DNA of 64,000 nt, taken from NCBI GenBank assembly GCA_963665935.1, contig OY762510.1, forward strand, positions 3,782,001-3,846,000. Reading direction: 5' to 3'. Origin of the DNA: Syntrophus sp963665935 (GTDB lineage: Bacteria > Desulfobacterota > Syntrophia > Syntrophales > Syntrophaceae). Position 1 is the first letter of the stretch, and each line of letters begins with the position of its first letter. Below are positions 18,254 through 27,854 of this stretch, in pieces. The notes beneath the pieces are model-generated. The model saw nothing but the letters and a program-made list of their open reading frames with translations. It was not told where the DNA came from and did not search any database. A program made the position numbers and the translations under genes.

Positions 18254-19243
18254 ATGAAACTTACAATTATAAGAATTTCAGTGATTTTTTTTCTTCTTGT
18301 CTTATTTGTTTCCAATATTACATATGCTGAAACTAAAACCAACATTGATGCAAAGGCTTATCATCATCGTGGAATTACCAATGGCAAACTCGGTAAATAT
18401 AATGAAGCGATTAGTGACTTCAATAATGCAATCAAATTAAACCCAAAATTTGTAGAGGCTTATTATAATCGTGGAATAGCCTATGATAAGCTAAGCAAAT
18501 ATGATGAGGCAATTAGTGATTATAGTAAGGCAATAGAACTAAATCCAAATTTTGCAGAGGCTCATCATAATCGTGGAATTACCAAAGGTAAGCTTGGAAA
18601 ACATGATGAAGCTATTGATGATTTAAATAAAGCAATCGAACTGAATCCAAAATTTTTTCTCACTTATTACGATCGTGGAACTGCCTATCTTAAACTTGGA
18701 ATATATGATGACGCAATTGTTGATTTTAACAGAGCAATCGAACTGAATCCAAAATACACAGAGGCTTATTATAACCGTGGAACGGCCTATCATAAACTTG
18801 ATAAAAATAATGAAGCAATTAGTGATTATAATAAGGCAATAGAACTAAATCCAAATTTTGCAGAGGCTTATTATAGCCGCGGAGTTGTCAATGGTATTCT
18901 CGTTAAATATAATGATTTGATTAGAGATATGACTAAAGCAATCGAACTGGATCCAAAACATATAATGGCTTATTATATCCGTGCATTAACATATTCTATG
19001 TTCAGCAAATATGATGAAGCAATTAGTGATTATAGTAAGGCAATAGAACTAAATTCAGATTTTGCGGAGGCTTATTACAATAGGGCATGCATATATTCTA
19101 TTAATAATCAAGATAAGAATGCATTAAATGATTTATCAACAGCAATTAGAATAAATCCTAATTATAGAAATAAATCAAAAACTGATAAATTATTTGATAA
19201 TATAAAAAATAATTCTCAGTTCAAAAAGCTGACAGGTGAATAA
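18254..19243 (+). CDS. Exported TPR-repeat protein (AT-rich, probably acquired)
   Basis: 329 aa. Signal peptide MKLTIIRISVIFFLLVLFVS, ending TYA|ET. About eight consecutive 34-residue tetratricopeptide repeats follow, of the form AYxNRGxxxxKLxKYxEAIxDYxKAIELNP, which are nearly identical in DNA as well as protein. TPR solenoids mediate protein-protein contacts; nothing shows the partner. The gene is far more AT-rich than its neighbours and rich in AAT, TAT and AAA codons, suggesting horizontal acquisition and internal repeat duplication. Confidence 0.88.
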   Translation: MKLTIIRISVIFFLLVLFVSNITYAETKTNIDAKAYHHRGITNGKLGKYNEAISDFNNAIKLNPKFVEAYYNRGIAYDKLSKYDEAISDYSKAIELNPNFAEAHHNRGITKGKLGKHDEAIDDLNKAIELNPKFFLTYYDRGTAYLKLGIYDDAIVDFNRAIELNPKYTEAYYNRGTAYHKLDKNNEAISDYNKAIELNPNFAEAYYSRGVVNGILVKYNDLIRDMTKAIELDPKHIMAYYIRALTYSMFSKYDEAISDYSKAIELNSDFAEAYYNRACIYSINNQDKNALNDLSTAIRINPNYRNKSKTDKLFDNIKNNSQFKKLTGE

Positions 19244-19441
19244 CCTTACAACGACAAATAATGGTTAATGCTTTTGATCCTTCTTTCATATGAGACAAAT
19301 AGCCATGATGATTAAGAGGGACGCTGGATGATTAAAAGGTGATTAAGAGAGAAGCTGCATATGAAGAAAGCAAACGTCAACATGTAGTTTCGGAAGGAAA
19401 CGTTCTATCCATTACTAAGTGCAAAAAGAAAGGATGAAACG

Positions 19442-19954
19442 ATGAGATCTGTCACGTTTGCAGTTATTATCTTGTTGTTTTTTGCTTACATATCTGCGCC
19501 TTCCATCCTTGGAGGTGAGGATCCCATTCCTCCGGATAGCTTTTTGCAGGACAAAGTATTAGAGGTTGGGAAAGCTATGGGATGGTCGTTGGCATACGAG
19601 AATCGTGGAGAGGGATTGTTTATCTGGTTTTTTAAAGTAGAGCCCTTGGGGCTTGAACAAGCAGGCAAGGAGTGCGGGGGCTTCTTTACCTGGTACATCA
19701 AAAGAGTTGGTAACCATATTGCGCTTGACGATCCTGTTGTATTCTTGCCAGGATGTCCGCTGGGACAAAGTGAAATTCGGTTTAAGGCAACTTGTTTTCA
19801 AGAAGAGTTCAAGAAACGTTGGCTAGATCTTGTCGGTCCCATAACTCTGAGTGGTGCAACAGCGACTCATTCCACAAAATTATTTGCCGAAGTATTAGCC
19901 CGTCTTATTAAAGAAAAAATCAAAGTTCCAGCACATACCTCACCAGCCAAATAG
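19442..19954 (+). CDS. Exported protein of unknown function
   Basis: 170 aa. N-terminal signal sequence (VTFAVIILLFFAYISAPSIL, then GGED). Start ATG 19442 follows AAAGGATG, a moderate Shine-Dalgarno. The mature part has three Cys (KECGGFF, LPGCPLG, KATCFQE) and no motif I recognise. It is moderately AT-rich and stands alone in the accessory stretch between the TPR gene and the phage relic. Confidence 0.7.
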   Translation: MRSVTFAVIILLFFAYISAPSILGGEDPIPPDSFLQDKVLEVGKAMGWSLAYENRGEGLFIWFFKVEPLGLEQAGKECGGFFTWYIKRVGNHIALDDPVVFLPGCPLGQSEIRFKATCFQEEFKKRWLDLVGPITLSGATATHSTKLFAEVLARLIKEKIKVPAHTSPAK

Positions 19955-20320
19955 GAAGGTCTGAGGTTAAATCACACCACATCCAATTGGCTAAAGGAAG
20001 TTCTGTTACCCCCTTTCCCACACCATTCAGCAGGGGAATACACAGGAGGTTCATAAAGATTATTAGAACGTCTCAAATTAACAAATGTCCTTGCTCCATT
20101 TCTTTAGTTAATCAGCAATTTTTAGATTATCTTGCCAATGACGCTTTGTAGATGCTTGGTAATGACAACCAAAAATTGATCACCTGTGATAATCGAATTT
20201 TGACCACCCTGAGCAGTGTTTTCATTTTGGGATGACGGGCAGGTCATCCCCTGTCTTTCTTATTGATCGCCGGGAAAACGTAGGGAGCCGGGAGGCGACC
20301 GGAGTTTTACCGGCGAAATG
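19955..20320. other. Non-coding stretch in the accessory region
   Basis: About 365 nt without a supported gene. A small perfect hairpin GGGATGAC-N6-GTCATCCC lies at 20229-20250. The right part borders the phage-protein relic. Confidence 0.45.
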
Positions 20321-20770
20321 TCACCATTTCTTTGAGACTTTCTCGCAAAGGAAGCCTTCGCTTCCCAAAGGACACCCAGTCGAAGTATCCGTCGAGATGG
20401 CGGAGCCGTTGTTCGGGGTGTAGTAGGTGATCGATCCCCCGCTTATCGCCAGGTCTGTGTCGTCGCTGCCCCGCTCATAATAGTCACTCAGGTTATCAAA
20501 GGTGCGGACACCCTTGTCATTCGTGTCGTCCTCCGTCCAGGTCCCTCCGGAGAGGGTCTTGTTCTGCCGGGTGTAGCCATTTCCCGTGGGCAACTCGGCG
20601 GACGGGGAGGCGGTCACATCCGCCAAGGTGGCATGGGCACCCTTGTCGAAAACGAAGACGTTGTTCATCAGAATGGCCTTGAAGGTGTCGTTGGCAAGAT
20701 CGACCGCCTTTGCGCCGAGCTGATAACGCCAGTGCTTGGAGAGGGTGCAGGTGATTGAAATGGCTCCTCG
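20321..20770 (-). pseudogene. Relic of a phage-type structural protein gene, start codon missing and 3' end altered
   Basis: The reading frame is open from 20770 (just after a TAG) to 20321. It contains a pattern I associate with small conserved phage/prophage proteins: SKHWRYQLGAKAVDLANDTF, FVFDKGAHATLADV, GNGYTRQNKTLSG and EDDTNDKGVRTFDN. The family signature begins before the first usable ATG at 20668, and no ATG, GTG or TTG lies upstream; an ATT or ATC after AGGAG may be a mutated start. The usual W(T)ASGGSIGP-like C-terminus is replaced by an unrelated tail. No other phage gene is adjacent, so this looks like an isolated prophage fragment. Confidence 0.6.
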
Positions 20771-20987
20771 CTACTGATCCGTCAGGCTTTCGCTGAGAAG
20801 GATCTTTAAAAATATTTTTCCATTGCTTTCCTTCAGTTCCTCCATCTTGGCCAGGATGATCGCCTTGTCAATGTAAAATTCCAGGAAAATACTTTTCAAG
20901 GCTTGTAATTTTTCAGAAATTCTGCTTAACGGAGGAACTTTGAGAAACCGCCTGGCATTAGGCGGCAGTGTAAAGAGGGGCTGGACC

Positions 20988-22985
20988 TTGATATCTTTAA
21001 ACAATATTTCCCTTGCCTTCGGCGAGCGGGTGATCTTTGACGGCGTGAACTGGACCCTTGTCCCGCGCAGCCGTGTGGGTCTGGTGGGAGACAACGGCGC
21101 GGGCAAAACGACCCTGTTGCGGGCCATCGCGGGAAGCCAGGAACTGGACGGCGGCAACATCGACATTCTCGACCGGAAAAATACGACTCTGGGCTATCTT
21201 CCCCAGGATCTCATCGAGCTGGAATCCCTCAATATTCTCGATTTCCTCAAAAAACGCAGCGGCTTGTCGGATCTCGAAGCCACACTGAAGACCTGCGAGG
21301 AACAGGTTTCCTCCTGTCCACCCGATAGCCCCGATCACGAGGCTTTTCTGAAAACGTACGAAAAGGCCATGGCCGCTTTTCAGGCCAAAGACGGCTACGC
21401 CTTCGAAGCCCGTGCCCGGCAGGTGCTTCATGGCTTCGGATTCCGGGATTCGGATTTTGCAAAAAACTGTCTGGAATTCTCCGGCGGCTGGAAGATGAGA
21501 ATCCTTCTGGCGGTCATCCTGCTGGCCAGGCCCGATATCATGCTCCTGGACGAACCCACCAATCACCTGGATACGGAAAGCATGGAATGGCTGGAAAGCT
21601 ATCTTCGGGATTACCCGGGCACACTGATCACGGTTTCCCACGACCGCACCTTTCTCGACAAGATTACGACCGTGACCGCAGAGCTGTCTCAAGGAAAAGT
21701 GACGCTCTACAAGGGGAATTATTCCTTTTATCTTGCAGAAAAAGAAAAAAGGCGCCTGGCCCTGTTGAAGGAGTTGGAAAGTCAGAAGGCGGAAATCCGG
21801 AAAATTCAGGAATTTGTTGAACGGTTCCGCTATAAGGCCACCAAGGCGGCACAAGTCCAGAGCCGGATCAAAATGCTTGAAAAGATGGAACTGGTCCGGG
21901 CGGAAGGAGCGGGAAAGACCGTCCGGATATCTTTTCCCTCCTGCCCTTCCAGTGGCCGGGATGTGATTTCCGTTCGCGGGTTGTCGAAGGCATACGGGGA
22001 AAACGAAGTGTTCTCCGACTTGAATTTTACGATTACCCGGGGAGAGAAAGTCGCGCTGGTGGGCATGAACGGTGCCGGAAAATCCACCCTTTCCCGTCTG
22101 CTGAGCCGCGTCGAAGATCCCAGCGCCGGAGAGGTCCATTACGGTCTGCACGTCAAGCTTTCCTTCTTCTCTCAGGAAAGCGCGGAAAATCTGAATTATG
22201 ACCGGACCATTCTGGAAGACGTCAACAGCGTTTCATCCCGGTGCAACGATCAGGATAAGCGCAATCTCCTCGGGGCCTTCCTCTTTTCCGGCGACGACAT
22301 CCACAAACCGGTGGCCGTCCTCTCAGGCGGCGAAAAATCCCGCCTTGCCCTGCTGAAGATCCTCATGCAGGACGCCAATCTCCTGATCCTGGATGAACCC
22401 ACGAACCACCTTGATATGAAGACACGGGATATTTTTCAGGAAGCCCTGCTGGAGTATGCCGGAACCGTCATTCTGGTCTCTCATGACCGGTATTTTCTAG
22501 ACCGCCTGGTCAACCGGGTCATCGAAATCCGGGATGGTCAAGCTTTCGAATACAAGGGCAATTATTCCTATTTTATTGTCAAGCGTGAGGAAGCCCTGGG
22601 CAGTACCGGGACACCGCCGTCAGCGGCAAAAGGATCGGTCTTATCTGATAACGGCAGCGAGGGAAAGCTCCAGAGGAAGGAAATGCGGCGCCTCGAGGCG
22701 GAAGAGCGAAACCGGCGTTCTAAGATCCGCAGCGCCCTGAAAAAAGAACTTTCCACGCTGGAACAGTCCATCACGTCCCTGGAGGAAAAGAAAGGGACGC
22801 TTGAAGCGACCCTCTGCACCCCTGATATCTACCGGAACCCGGAACAACTCAAGACGCTCCGGCAGGATCTGCACGCGATCAATCGGAACCTGGAACAATC
22901 CTATACGGATTGGGATGACCTCACGGAAAAAATGGAAGCGATGGAAAATGAAGCCGGAGAAGGCATTTCCCCTCCCCCGGCATGA
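20988..22985 (+). CDS. ABC-F family ATPase (Uup/EttA-type, duplicated NBD)
   Basis: 665 aa from TTG 20988 (AGAGGGG 7 nt upstream). An earlier in-frame start at 20940 only adds non-homologous residues. There are two ABC domains without membrane segments: Walker A GDNGAGKTT, signature FSGGW and Walker B IMLLDEPTNHLD in the first; GMNGAGKST, LSGGEKSRLALL and LLILDEPTNHLD in the second. A charged linker (about 230-300, ERFRYKATKAAQVQSRIK) is the P-site tRNA-interaction motif region, and a C-terminal coiled coil spans about 560-655. ABC-F proteins act on ribosomes as translation or antibiotic-protection factors; the subtype is not resolved. Confidence 0.92.
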   Translation: MISLNNISLAFGERVIFDGVNWTLVPRSRVGLVGDNGAGKTTLLRAIAGSQELDGGNIDILDRKNTTLGYLPQDLIELESLNILDFLKKRSGLSDLEATLKTCEEQVSSCPPDSPDHEAFLKTYEKAMAAFQAKDGYAFEARARQVLHGFGFRDSDFAKNCLEFSGGWKMRILLAVILLARPDIMLLDEPTNHLDTESMEWLESYLRDYPGTLITVSHDRTFLDKITTVTAELSQGKVTLYKGNYSFYLAEKEKRRLALLKELESQKAEIRKIQEFVERFRYKATKAAQVQSRIKMLEKMELVRAEGAGKTVRISFPSCPSSGRDVISVRGLSKAYGENEVFSDLNFTITRGEKVALVGMNGAGKSTLSRLLSRVEDPSAGEVHYGLHVKLSFFSQESAENLNYDRTILEDVNSVSSRCNDQDKRNLLGAFLFSGDDIHKPVAVLSGGEKSRLALLKILMQDANLLILDEPTNHLDMKTRDIFQEALLEYAGTVILVSHDRYFLDRLVNRVIEIRDGQAFEYKGNYSYFIVKREEALGSTGTPPSAAKGSVLSDNGSEGKLQRKEMRRLEAEERNRRSKIRSALKKELSTLEQSITSLEEKKGTLEATLCTPDIYRNPEQLKTLRQDLHAINRNLEQSYTDWDDLTEKMEAMENEAGEGISPPPA

Positions 22986-22997
22986 AATATCCCCTTT

Positions 22998-23516
22998 TCA
23001 GGCGCCGTCCAGCCCCGATCGTTCCTTCTCCTGATACCAGGCGGCAGGATTCGTCAGGAATTGCTCGGTATCTTTGAGGGAGTTGTAATGTTCACGTTCA
23101 ATCGAGGCCAGAAGGTCGAAAAAGGCCTTTTCCTGAGGGTTGGACACCTCGTCGCGAAGGCGGGCGTAAAAGGCCGTCCCCTTAGCCTCAAATTCAATGG
23201 CGGTCTGAAGGGCCTTAAGGTCATCACCGTCTCCCTGGGGCATCTGGGAAACCGTTTTAACGACCTTGGCCAGAACGTTTTTCACCGAGGTATTCTTGAC
23301 CTTGAGAGGCAGCGTTTCCGGCCATTTTCCTTCCCTGGCCCAGCGGTCATGCAGTTCCTTCAGGCGCTCGTAATGCTCCAGTTCTTCATCGGCAATCTGT
23401 TCGAACATCGCCTTTCCCAGCGGGTTCCGGGTTCTCTCGGCATTTTTCAGATAAAAATCGCGTTCACTGGATTCATTTTTCAAGGCAATGTTCAAGGCAT
23501 TCAATCGCTCTTCCAT
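22998..23516 (-). CDS. Ferritin-like/rubrerythrin-type diiron protein without rubredoxin domain
   Basis: 172 aa from ATG 23516 (AGGAGG 8 nt upstream); the open frame runs further upstream without support. A four-helix bundle is indicated, with paired ExxH elements EELEHYERL (first half) and EREHYNSL (second half) and their partner Glu residues in ALKNESSERDFY and AIEFEAKGTAFY. This is the ferritin-like fold seen in rubrerythrin relatives. It lacks the C-terminal Cys4 rubredoxin module, so it may be an iron-binding or peroxide-scavenging protein needing an external electron donor. It is convergent with the ABC-F gene, with a 12-nt gap. Confidence 0.85.
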   Translation of the reverse strand: MEERLNALNIALKNESSERDFYLKNAERTRNPLGKAMFEQIADEELEHYERLKELHDRWAREGKWPETLPLKVKNTSVKNVLAKVVKTVSQMPQGDGDDLKALQTAIEFEAKGTAFYARLRDEVSNPQEKAFFDLLASIEREHYNSLKDTEQFLTNPAAWYQEKERSGLDGA

Positions 23517-23757
23517 AAAGTCGGCCTCCTGATACCCATGGGTTAATAAATCTTGCTGTAAAAAAATTAAAATAGGGAAAGACTCGAAACGACCTTTTGA
23601 GAAAGAAAACTGCGGAAGCAGATTAAAAAATATCACAGGATTTGCCGACTGGTCAAGGAGTTTGCCGGGGTCCAAATCCACCGCTTGCAGGAATGATGGC
23701 AATTTTAGATAAACGTTAAACTTTTTCAGAAATAAATCAACAAGGAGGAACGGAAGG

Positions 23758-24372
23758 ATGACGGATTTAACTGCCGACAAACTGGCGATTCGGGAGGTGG
23801 TGGAAAACTGGGTCGTGTGGCGCGACGCCGGGGATTGGGAGCGCTTTGCAACGGTCTGGCATTCCGACGGGTATATGACTGCCACCTGGTTCCAGGGACC
23901 GGCAGAGAAGTTTATCGAAGTAAGCCGCGAAGGGTTCAATAAGGGCGTGAACATCCTGCACTTCCTCGGCGGCTGGACCTGTGAGCTCGCCGGGACGCGG
24001 GCCATTTCCCAGACCAAGATGACGATCAGCCAGCGGGCAACTGTAGATGGGGTCCCTGTGGACGTCCTGTGCACGGGGCGTTTCTACGACTTTTTCGAGA
24101 AGCGGGAAAGCTGCTGGGGGATTGTGCGGCGCCAGCCCATCTACGAGAAAGACCGCCTCGATCCCGTGAATCCCGCAGCCGTTCTCCATCTCGATCCGGA
24201 AATCCTCGCCCGCTTTCCCGAAGGGTACCGCCACCTCGCCTATCTCCAGACGAAGGTCGGCTTCGAAGTCAAAACGGGTCTGCCGGGCCTGCGTGGTCCC
24301 GCGGTCGAAAAGCTCTACGCCGAGGGCAAGGCGTGGCTTTCCGGATCTGTCGGACCGGGCGAGCCCCTCTGA
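23758..24372 (+). CDS. SnoaL/NTF2-like fold protein
   Basis: 204 aa with ribosome-binding site AAGGAGG about 10 nt upstream. The N-terminal 135 residues follow the SnoaL_4/NTF2-like pattern (LAIREVVENWVVWRDAGDW, FATVWHSDGYM, a hydrophobic cone and a C-terminal strand GRFYDFF). Members of this superfamily include dehydratases, isomerases and small-molecule binders. About 70 extra C-terminal residues (EKDRLDPVNPAA...) are typical of an NTF2-like group I remember only as hypothetical hydroxylase- or dehydratase-like. Substrate unknown. Confidence 0.82.
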   Translation: MTDLTADKLAIREVVENWVVWRDAGDWERFATVWHSDGYMTATWFQGPAEKFIEVSREGFNKGVNILHFLGGWTCELAGTRAISQTKMTISQRATVDGVPVDVLCTGRFYDFFEKRESCWGIVRRQPIYEKDRLDPVNPAAVLHLDPEILARFPEGYRHLAYLQTKVGFEVKTGLPGLRGPAVEKLYAEGKAWLSGSVGPGEPL

Positions 24373-24387
24373 ACCCTTCTTTACGTA

Positions 24388-25989
24388 TCATTCCTCTTCC
24401 AGTTCGTAGATGGATTCGGCGATATTCTGACAGTGATCGGAGATCCGTTCCAGTTGAATGAGAAGCTCGACAAAGATGGGGCCGGATTCCGCAGCGGCAA
24501 GATGACGATGGAAACGCATCAGATGGCGGTCCCGGGCTTCCTTGACCTCCACGTCGATCTGCGCCTCACGGCAGGTGATGTCGCGGATGCACTCTTCATC
24601 CCGACTTGAAATCAAGGCCAGGGCATCCCCCAGGTTGGCTTCAACGAGTTGTCGGATATGAAGCAATTCCACGCTTCCCTCTACGGTGATCTGGATATTC
24701 CTTTCATGCCTGTTCCTTGCCAGTTCCACGATGTTGACCGCGTGATCGGCAATCCGTTCGATGTCATCGACCATGGAGGTATAGTTGAAAAGCCTTCGGG
24801 ACATCTGCGGAGAGAGATTGATGGAAGAGATCTTCGACAGATACTGTACCATTTCCCTGCGAAGGGTATCCACGACCATTTCCACATACAGAATATTCTG
24901 CTTTTTAACCGGTTCATACCGGTCAAAGAGGCTCATGCTGTCCATCAGCATCCGGTTGGCCAGGAAGGCTTCCCTTTCCAACTCCTTTTTGACGCGGTCA
25001 AGGGCTTCCCGGGGTTTGTCCAATAAGGCCTCATCCAGGTATTGAGGCCAGAGCGGGAGGGTTTCCTCCTTGCCGGGAAGGAGCCTTTCGATAAGCCGGG
25101 AAAAGGGTTTCAGAATAAAAATAAAGGAAGCCGCCAGGAGGAGATTGAAAAAAAGATGGCTCAGGGCGATCTGCTGGGCCGTCTCGGTGGACAGACCCTT
25201 CAGGGTCTGGATAAAAATCGGCAAGGCAGCCAGGCAAATTCCAACACAGATCAGCTTGAAGAGAAAGTGCGAAACGGCGCTGCGCCTTCCACCGAGGCTG
25301 GCAACAGATCCCGCCAGCAGGGCTGTTGCCGTCGTCCCGATATTGGCACCGATCACAATCGGCAGGGCGTTGTCAATGCTCATCGCGCCCTGCTGGGCCA
25401 GGATGACCAGCATACTGATGGGGATCGCCGAGGAGTGAATAAGTCCTGTAAAAACAGCTCCGACCAGGACCCCCAGAAACGGATTTTTCGTTTCCTGAAG
25501 CAAATTGACAAAGACCGGATAATGTTGAAGAGGCGCCGTAGCTGTCGTGGCCAGACTCAGGCCGAAAAAAATCAACCCAAAATGGAAAATCGCTTCCCCG
25601 ATGGGTTTCCACGAATCTTTTCCGAATATCCAGATTCCTCCTCCCAGAATGACAAAGACCGGCGAGAGGGCGGTGAATTTCCAGACCACCAGCTGCACCG
25701 TCAGCGTGGTCCCGATATCGGCCCCCAGAATCATTCCCAGAGAAGAATAAAAACTGATCAATCCGGCACTGACCAGTCCGATGGTCAAAACGGTCGTGGC
25801 GGAACTGCTCTGAAACAGCATCGTGGCGATCATTCCGGTCAACAGACCGTAGACCGGCCTCTTCACGGCGAAGCGGATGTAACCGCGGATCCGCGCAGTG
25901 AACAACCTCTGCATGGAATCACTCAATTTCATCATCCCGAAGAGGAACAAAACCAGTCCGACACTCAGGGTCAGGATATCCGTCAGCAT
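24388..25989 (-). CDS. Na+/phosphate cotransporter family protein with PhoU-like C-terminal domain
   Basis: 533 aa from ATG 25989; an ATG 14 codons upstream has no ribosome-binding site. The N-terminal 310 residues hold about nine TM helices with two inverted Na_Pi_cotrans repeats. The key motifs are LFQSSSATT with ILGADIGTT, and LIHSSAIP with VIGANIGTT. Residues about 340-530 form a PhoU-like helical bundle. The family (NptA/PF02690) takes up or exports inorganic phosphate coupled to sodium in the inner membrane. Regulation is not visible. Confidence 0.92.
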   Translation of the reverse strand: MLTDILTLSVGLVLFLFGMMKLSDSMQRLFTARIRGYIRFAVKRPVYGLLTGMIATMLFQSSSATTVLTIGLVSAGLISFYSSLGMILGADIGTTLTVQLVVWKFTALSPVFVILGGGIWIFGKDSWKPIGEAIFHFGLIFFGLSLATTATAPLQHYPVFVNLLQETKNPFLGVLVGAVFTGLIHSSAIPISMLVILAQQGAMSIDNALPIVIGANIGTTATALLAGSVASLGGRRSAVSHFLFKLICVGICLAALPIFIQTLKGLSTETAQQIALSHLFFNLLLAASFIFILKPFSRLIERLLPGKEETLPLWPQYLDEALLDKPREALDRVKKELEREAFLANRMLMDSMSLFDRYEPVKKQNILYVEMVVDTLRREMVQYLSKISSINLSPQMSRRLFNYTSMVDDIERIADHAVNIVELARNRHERNIQITVEGSVELLHIRQLVEANLGDALALISSRDEECIRDITCREAQIDVEVKEARDRHLMRFHRHLAAAESGPIFVELLIQLERISDHCQNIAESIYELEEE

Positions 25990-26099
25990 TGCATACCCAT
26001 TTAAAAAAAGATCCACCCGGCAGCAGAACATTTCGAGAAACTACCGGAAGGATCTTGAATAAAGACCTTACATAAACCAGGATTGAAACTTATTTAACC

Positions 26100-26597
26100 T
26101 CAGTCGATCTTTTTGAAGGCTTTTCCTTTGGTTCCACAGACCGGACAAGTCTCCGGAGCCTCTTTCCCAACGGTGTGACCGCAGACGGGACATACATAAT
26201 AGGAGTAGCTTTCTTTTTCAGTGCCTATACCGGCCAGTGCTTCCTCGTAGAGGCGGTGATGGGTTTGCTCGACTTCATTGGCATAAACGAAGGTCCTTTC
26301 CGCTTCCTTGTTGCCCTCGGCTTTGGCTGCGTCGATCATTCCCGGGTACATTTCCTTGAACTCGTGCCCCTCGCCGGCAATGGCCTCTTCCAGATTTTCC
26401 CGGGTTGAGCGGATCCCCTTGAGGGCCCGCAGGTGATTATGGGCGTGGATCGTTTCGGCTTCAGCCGCCGCTCGGAAGAGTCTGGCAATCTGCGCATACC
26501 CCTCCTGGTCCGCCTTAGCCGCAAAAGCCAGGTACTTGCGATTCGCCTGGGACTCACCCGCAAAAGCCTCCTTCAAACTTTCTTCCGATTTTGACAT
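26100..26597 (-). CDS. rbr: Rubrerythrin
   Basis: 165 aa, compact. The diiron four-helix bundle has E-x-x-H motifs (EAETIHAHN and EVEQTHHRLYEEA) and the N-terminal EESLKEAFAGESQANRKY. The C-terminal rubredoxin-like domain has Cys4 iron site CPVCG and CPVCG spaced by about 10 residues. It reduces hydrogen peroxide in the cytoplasm of anaerobes using electrons from rubredoxin or NADH. AGGAGG lies just upstream, and a candidate promoter is at 26725-26752. It is monocistronic. Confidence 0.95.
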   Translation of the reverse strand: MSKSEESLKEAFAGESQANRKYLAFAAKADQEGYAQIARLFRAAAEAETIHAHNHLRALKGIRSTRENLEEAIAGEGHEFKEMYPGMIDAAKAEGNKEAERTFVYANEVEQTHHRLYEEALAGIGTEKESYSYYVCPVCGHTVGKEAPETCPVCGTKGKAFKKID

Positions 26598-26957
26598 TCT
26601 CCAGTCCTCCTTGTTGATTTAAAGATATGATTTATGCCGCGGACTTCAGCCTGCTGCCACTTAGGTCAGGATAGCGGCGTCCTCTCCGTCGGTTCTGAAC
26701 GACTGAAGCAACGCCACATTAAGAAATGTATATACATTAACCCGGCTGTCAAGACAATGACCGTTTTCCTCCCTGCCTACCTGTTCATCGTCATTTTATC
26801 TCCCACAATTCTAAGAATTTTCAACCAAGGGATAAGGTATTTTGAAGGAAAAAAATCAGGTTATTCCTGATTGAATGGCATTGGCTCATTATGTATAGTA
26901 ACTCAATGTTTCTGAGTTTCTGAACTGAGGCGTTTCATTGCAGAAAGGAGATTGGTA
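26598..26957. other. Intergenic region between divergent rbr and LamG-CTERM gene
   Basis: About 360 nt, AT-rich to the right. It carries a candidate minus-strand promoter for rbr (TTGACA at 26752-26747, TACATT at 26730-26725, 16-bp spacer). No gene is supported. Confidence 0.45.
26725..26752 (-). promoter_or_regulatory. Candidate sigma-70 promoter for rubrerythrin
   Basis: On the minus strand TTGACA is followed after 16 bp by TACATT (4 of 6 with consensus), 128 nt upstream of the rbr start. Confidence 0.4.
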
Positions 26958-27761
26958 ATGAAGAAATTATTAGGTATTTTTTTAATCACCGCATTGCTGT
27001 GCCTATCGATGACAGCAAATGCAGCAACGCTGATCGGTCATTGGGGGTTTGAGGAAGGCTCCGGAACAACCGCTTATGATTCGTCAAGCAACAATCTGAA
27101 TGGCACAATTAATAATGCGGCCTATACAACGGGAAAAGTCGGCAGTTATGCCCTCGCTTTCAACGGATCGAACAGTTTTGTCGAGGTTGCCTACAATGCG
27201 CTGCTTAATCCCGATACCGTCTCGATCTCTCTCTGGTTCAACCCCAGCTCATCCCAGGTTGGCTGGGCGGATCTTCTCGACAAGGGACATGGTGCTGGTA
27301 CGACCCCCTACTATGGAGGTTATGTGCTTCAATACCATGAACCGGTTGATGGGCCGCCCTATACAACAGGGACCATCAATGCCGGCTACGGCAATGGTTC
27401 AACCTTTCCATCAATGAATACGGGCAACAGTTATCTCGATAATACCTGGCATCATCTTGTCGCCGTTCTGGGTGCCGACGGCATGGCCCTTTATGTCGAT
27501 AATCAGCTGATAACCTCCGGACCCGGCCAGGGGGCCATCGTCGATAATGATTCAAGTCTTTATTTCGGAAGGCATAGGACATTAGGCAGATATTTCAGCG
27601 GCCTGATCGACGATGTGCAAATCTATGAAGGCGTCCTCACCGCGGATGATGTGGACAGGCTGTACCACCAGGGTACGACTGTTCCCGTGCCGGGCGCGAT
27701 CTTCCTGTTTGCGCCGGGTCTTGCCTGCCTGGCTGCCCTCAGGCGACGTTTTTTAAAATAG
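26958..27761 (+). CDS. Secreted LamG-like protein with VPVPG-type CTERM anchor
   Basis: 267 aa from ATG 26958 (AAGGAG, 7 nt upstream; TTG 26952 is less likely). Signal peptide MKKLLGIFLITALLCLSMTA. A concanavalin-like LamG_3 domain follows: GHWGFEEGSGTTAYDSS, then LNGTINNAAYTTGK, YALAFNGSNSFVEV, TVSISLWFNP, WHHLVAVLGADGMALYVDN and GLIDDVQIYEGVLT. The C-terminus is VPVPGAIFLFAPGLACLAAL then RRRFLK, a PEP-CTERM-like sorting signal with a VPVPG core. It is probably a surface or matrix carbohydrate-binding protein; the sorting enzyme is not in the window. Confidence 0.9.
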   Translation: MKKLLGIFLITALLCLSMTANAATLIGHWGFEEGSGTTAYDSSSNNLNGTINNAAYTTGKVGSYALAFNGSNSFVEVAYNALLNPDTVSISLWFNPSSSQVGWADLLDKGHGAGTTPYYGGYVLQYHEPVDGPPYTTGTINAGYGNGSTFPSMNTGNSYLDNTWHHLVAVLGADGMALYVDNQLITSGPGQGAIVDNDSSLYFGRHRTLGRYFSGLIDDVQIYEGVLTADDVDRLYHQGTTVPVPGAIFLFAPGLACLAALRRRFLK

Positions 27762-27854
27762 CTGACCCATTTAAAAAAAGGCATGGTCAGTATCCAATGT
27801 TATTGACTTAACAAAGAGACATCTCATGCCACAGAAATTTCGAAGGAGGGAATT

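Noticed and set aside
18021..18254. Minus-strand 77-codon frame upstream of the TPR gene
   Set aside because: AT-rich DNA gives long frames by chance; no ribosome-binding site or recognisable pattern.
20997..22151. 384-codon open frame antisense to the ABC-F gene
   Set aside because: Shadow of a gene with complete Walker and signature motifs; no start context.
25042..26004. 320-codon open frame antisense to the Na/Pi cotransporter
   Set aside because: Low-complexity Gln/Arg/Asp composition, no ribosome-binding site, entirely inside a clear gene: shadow frame.
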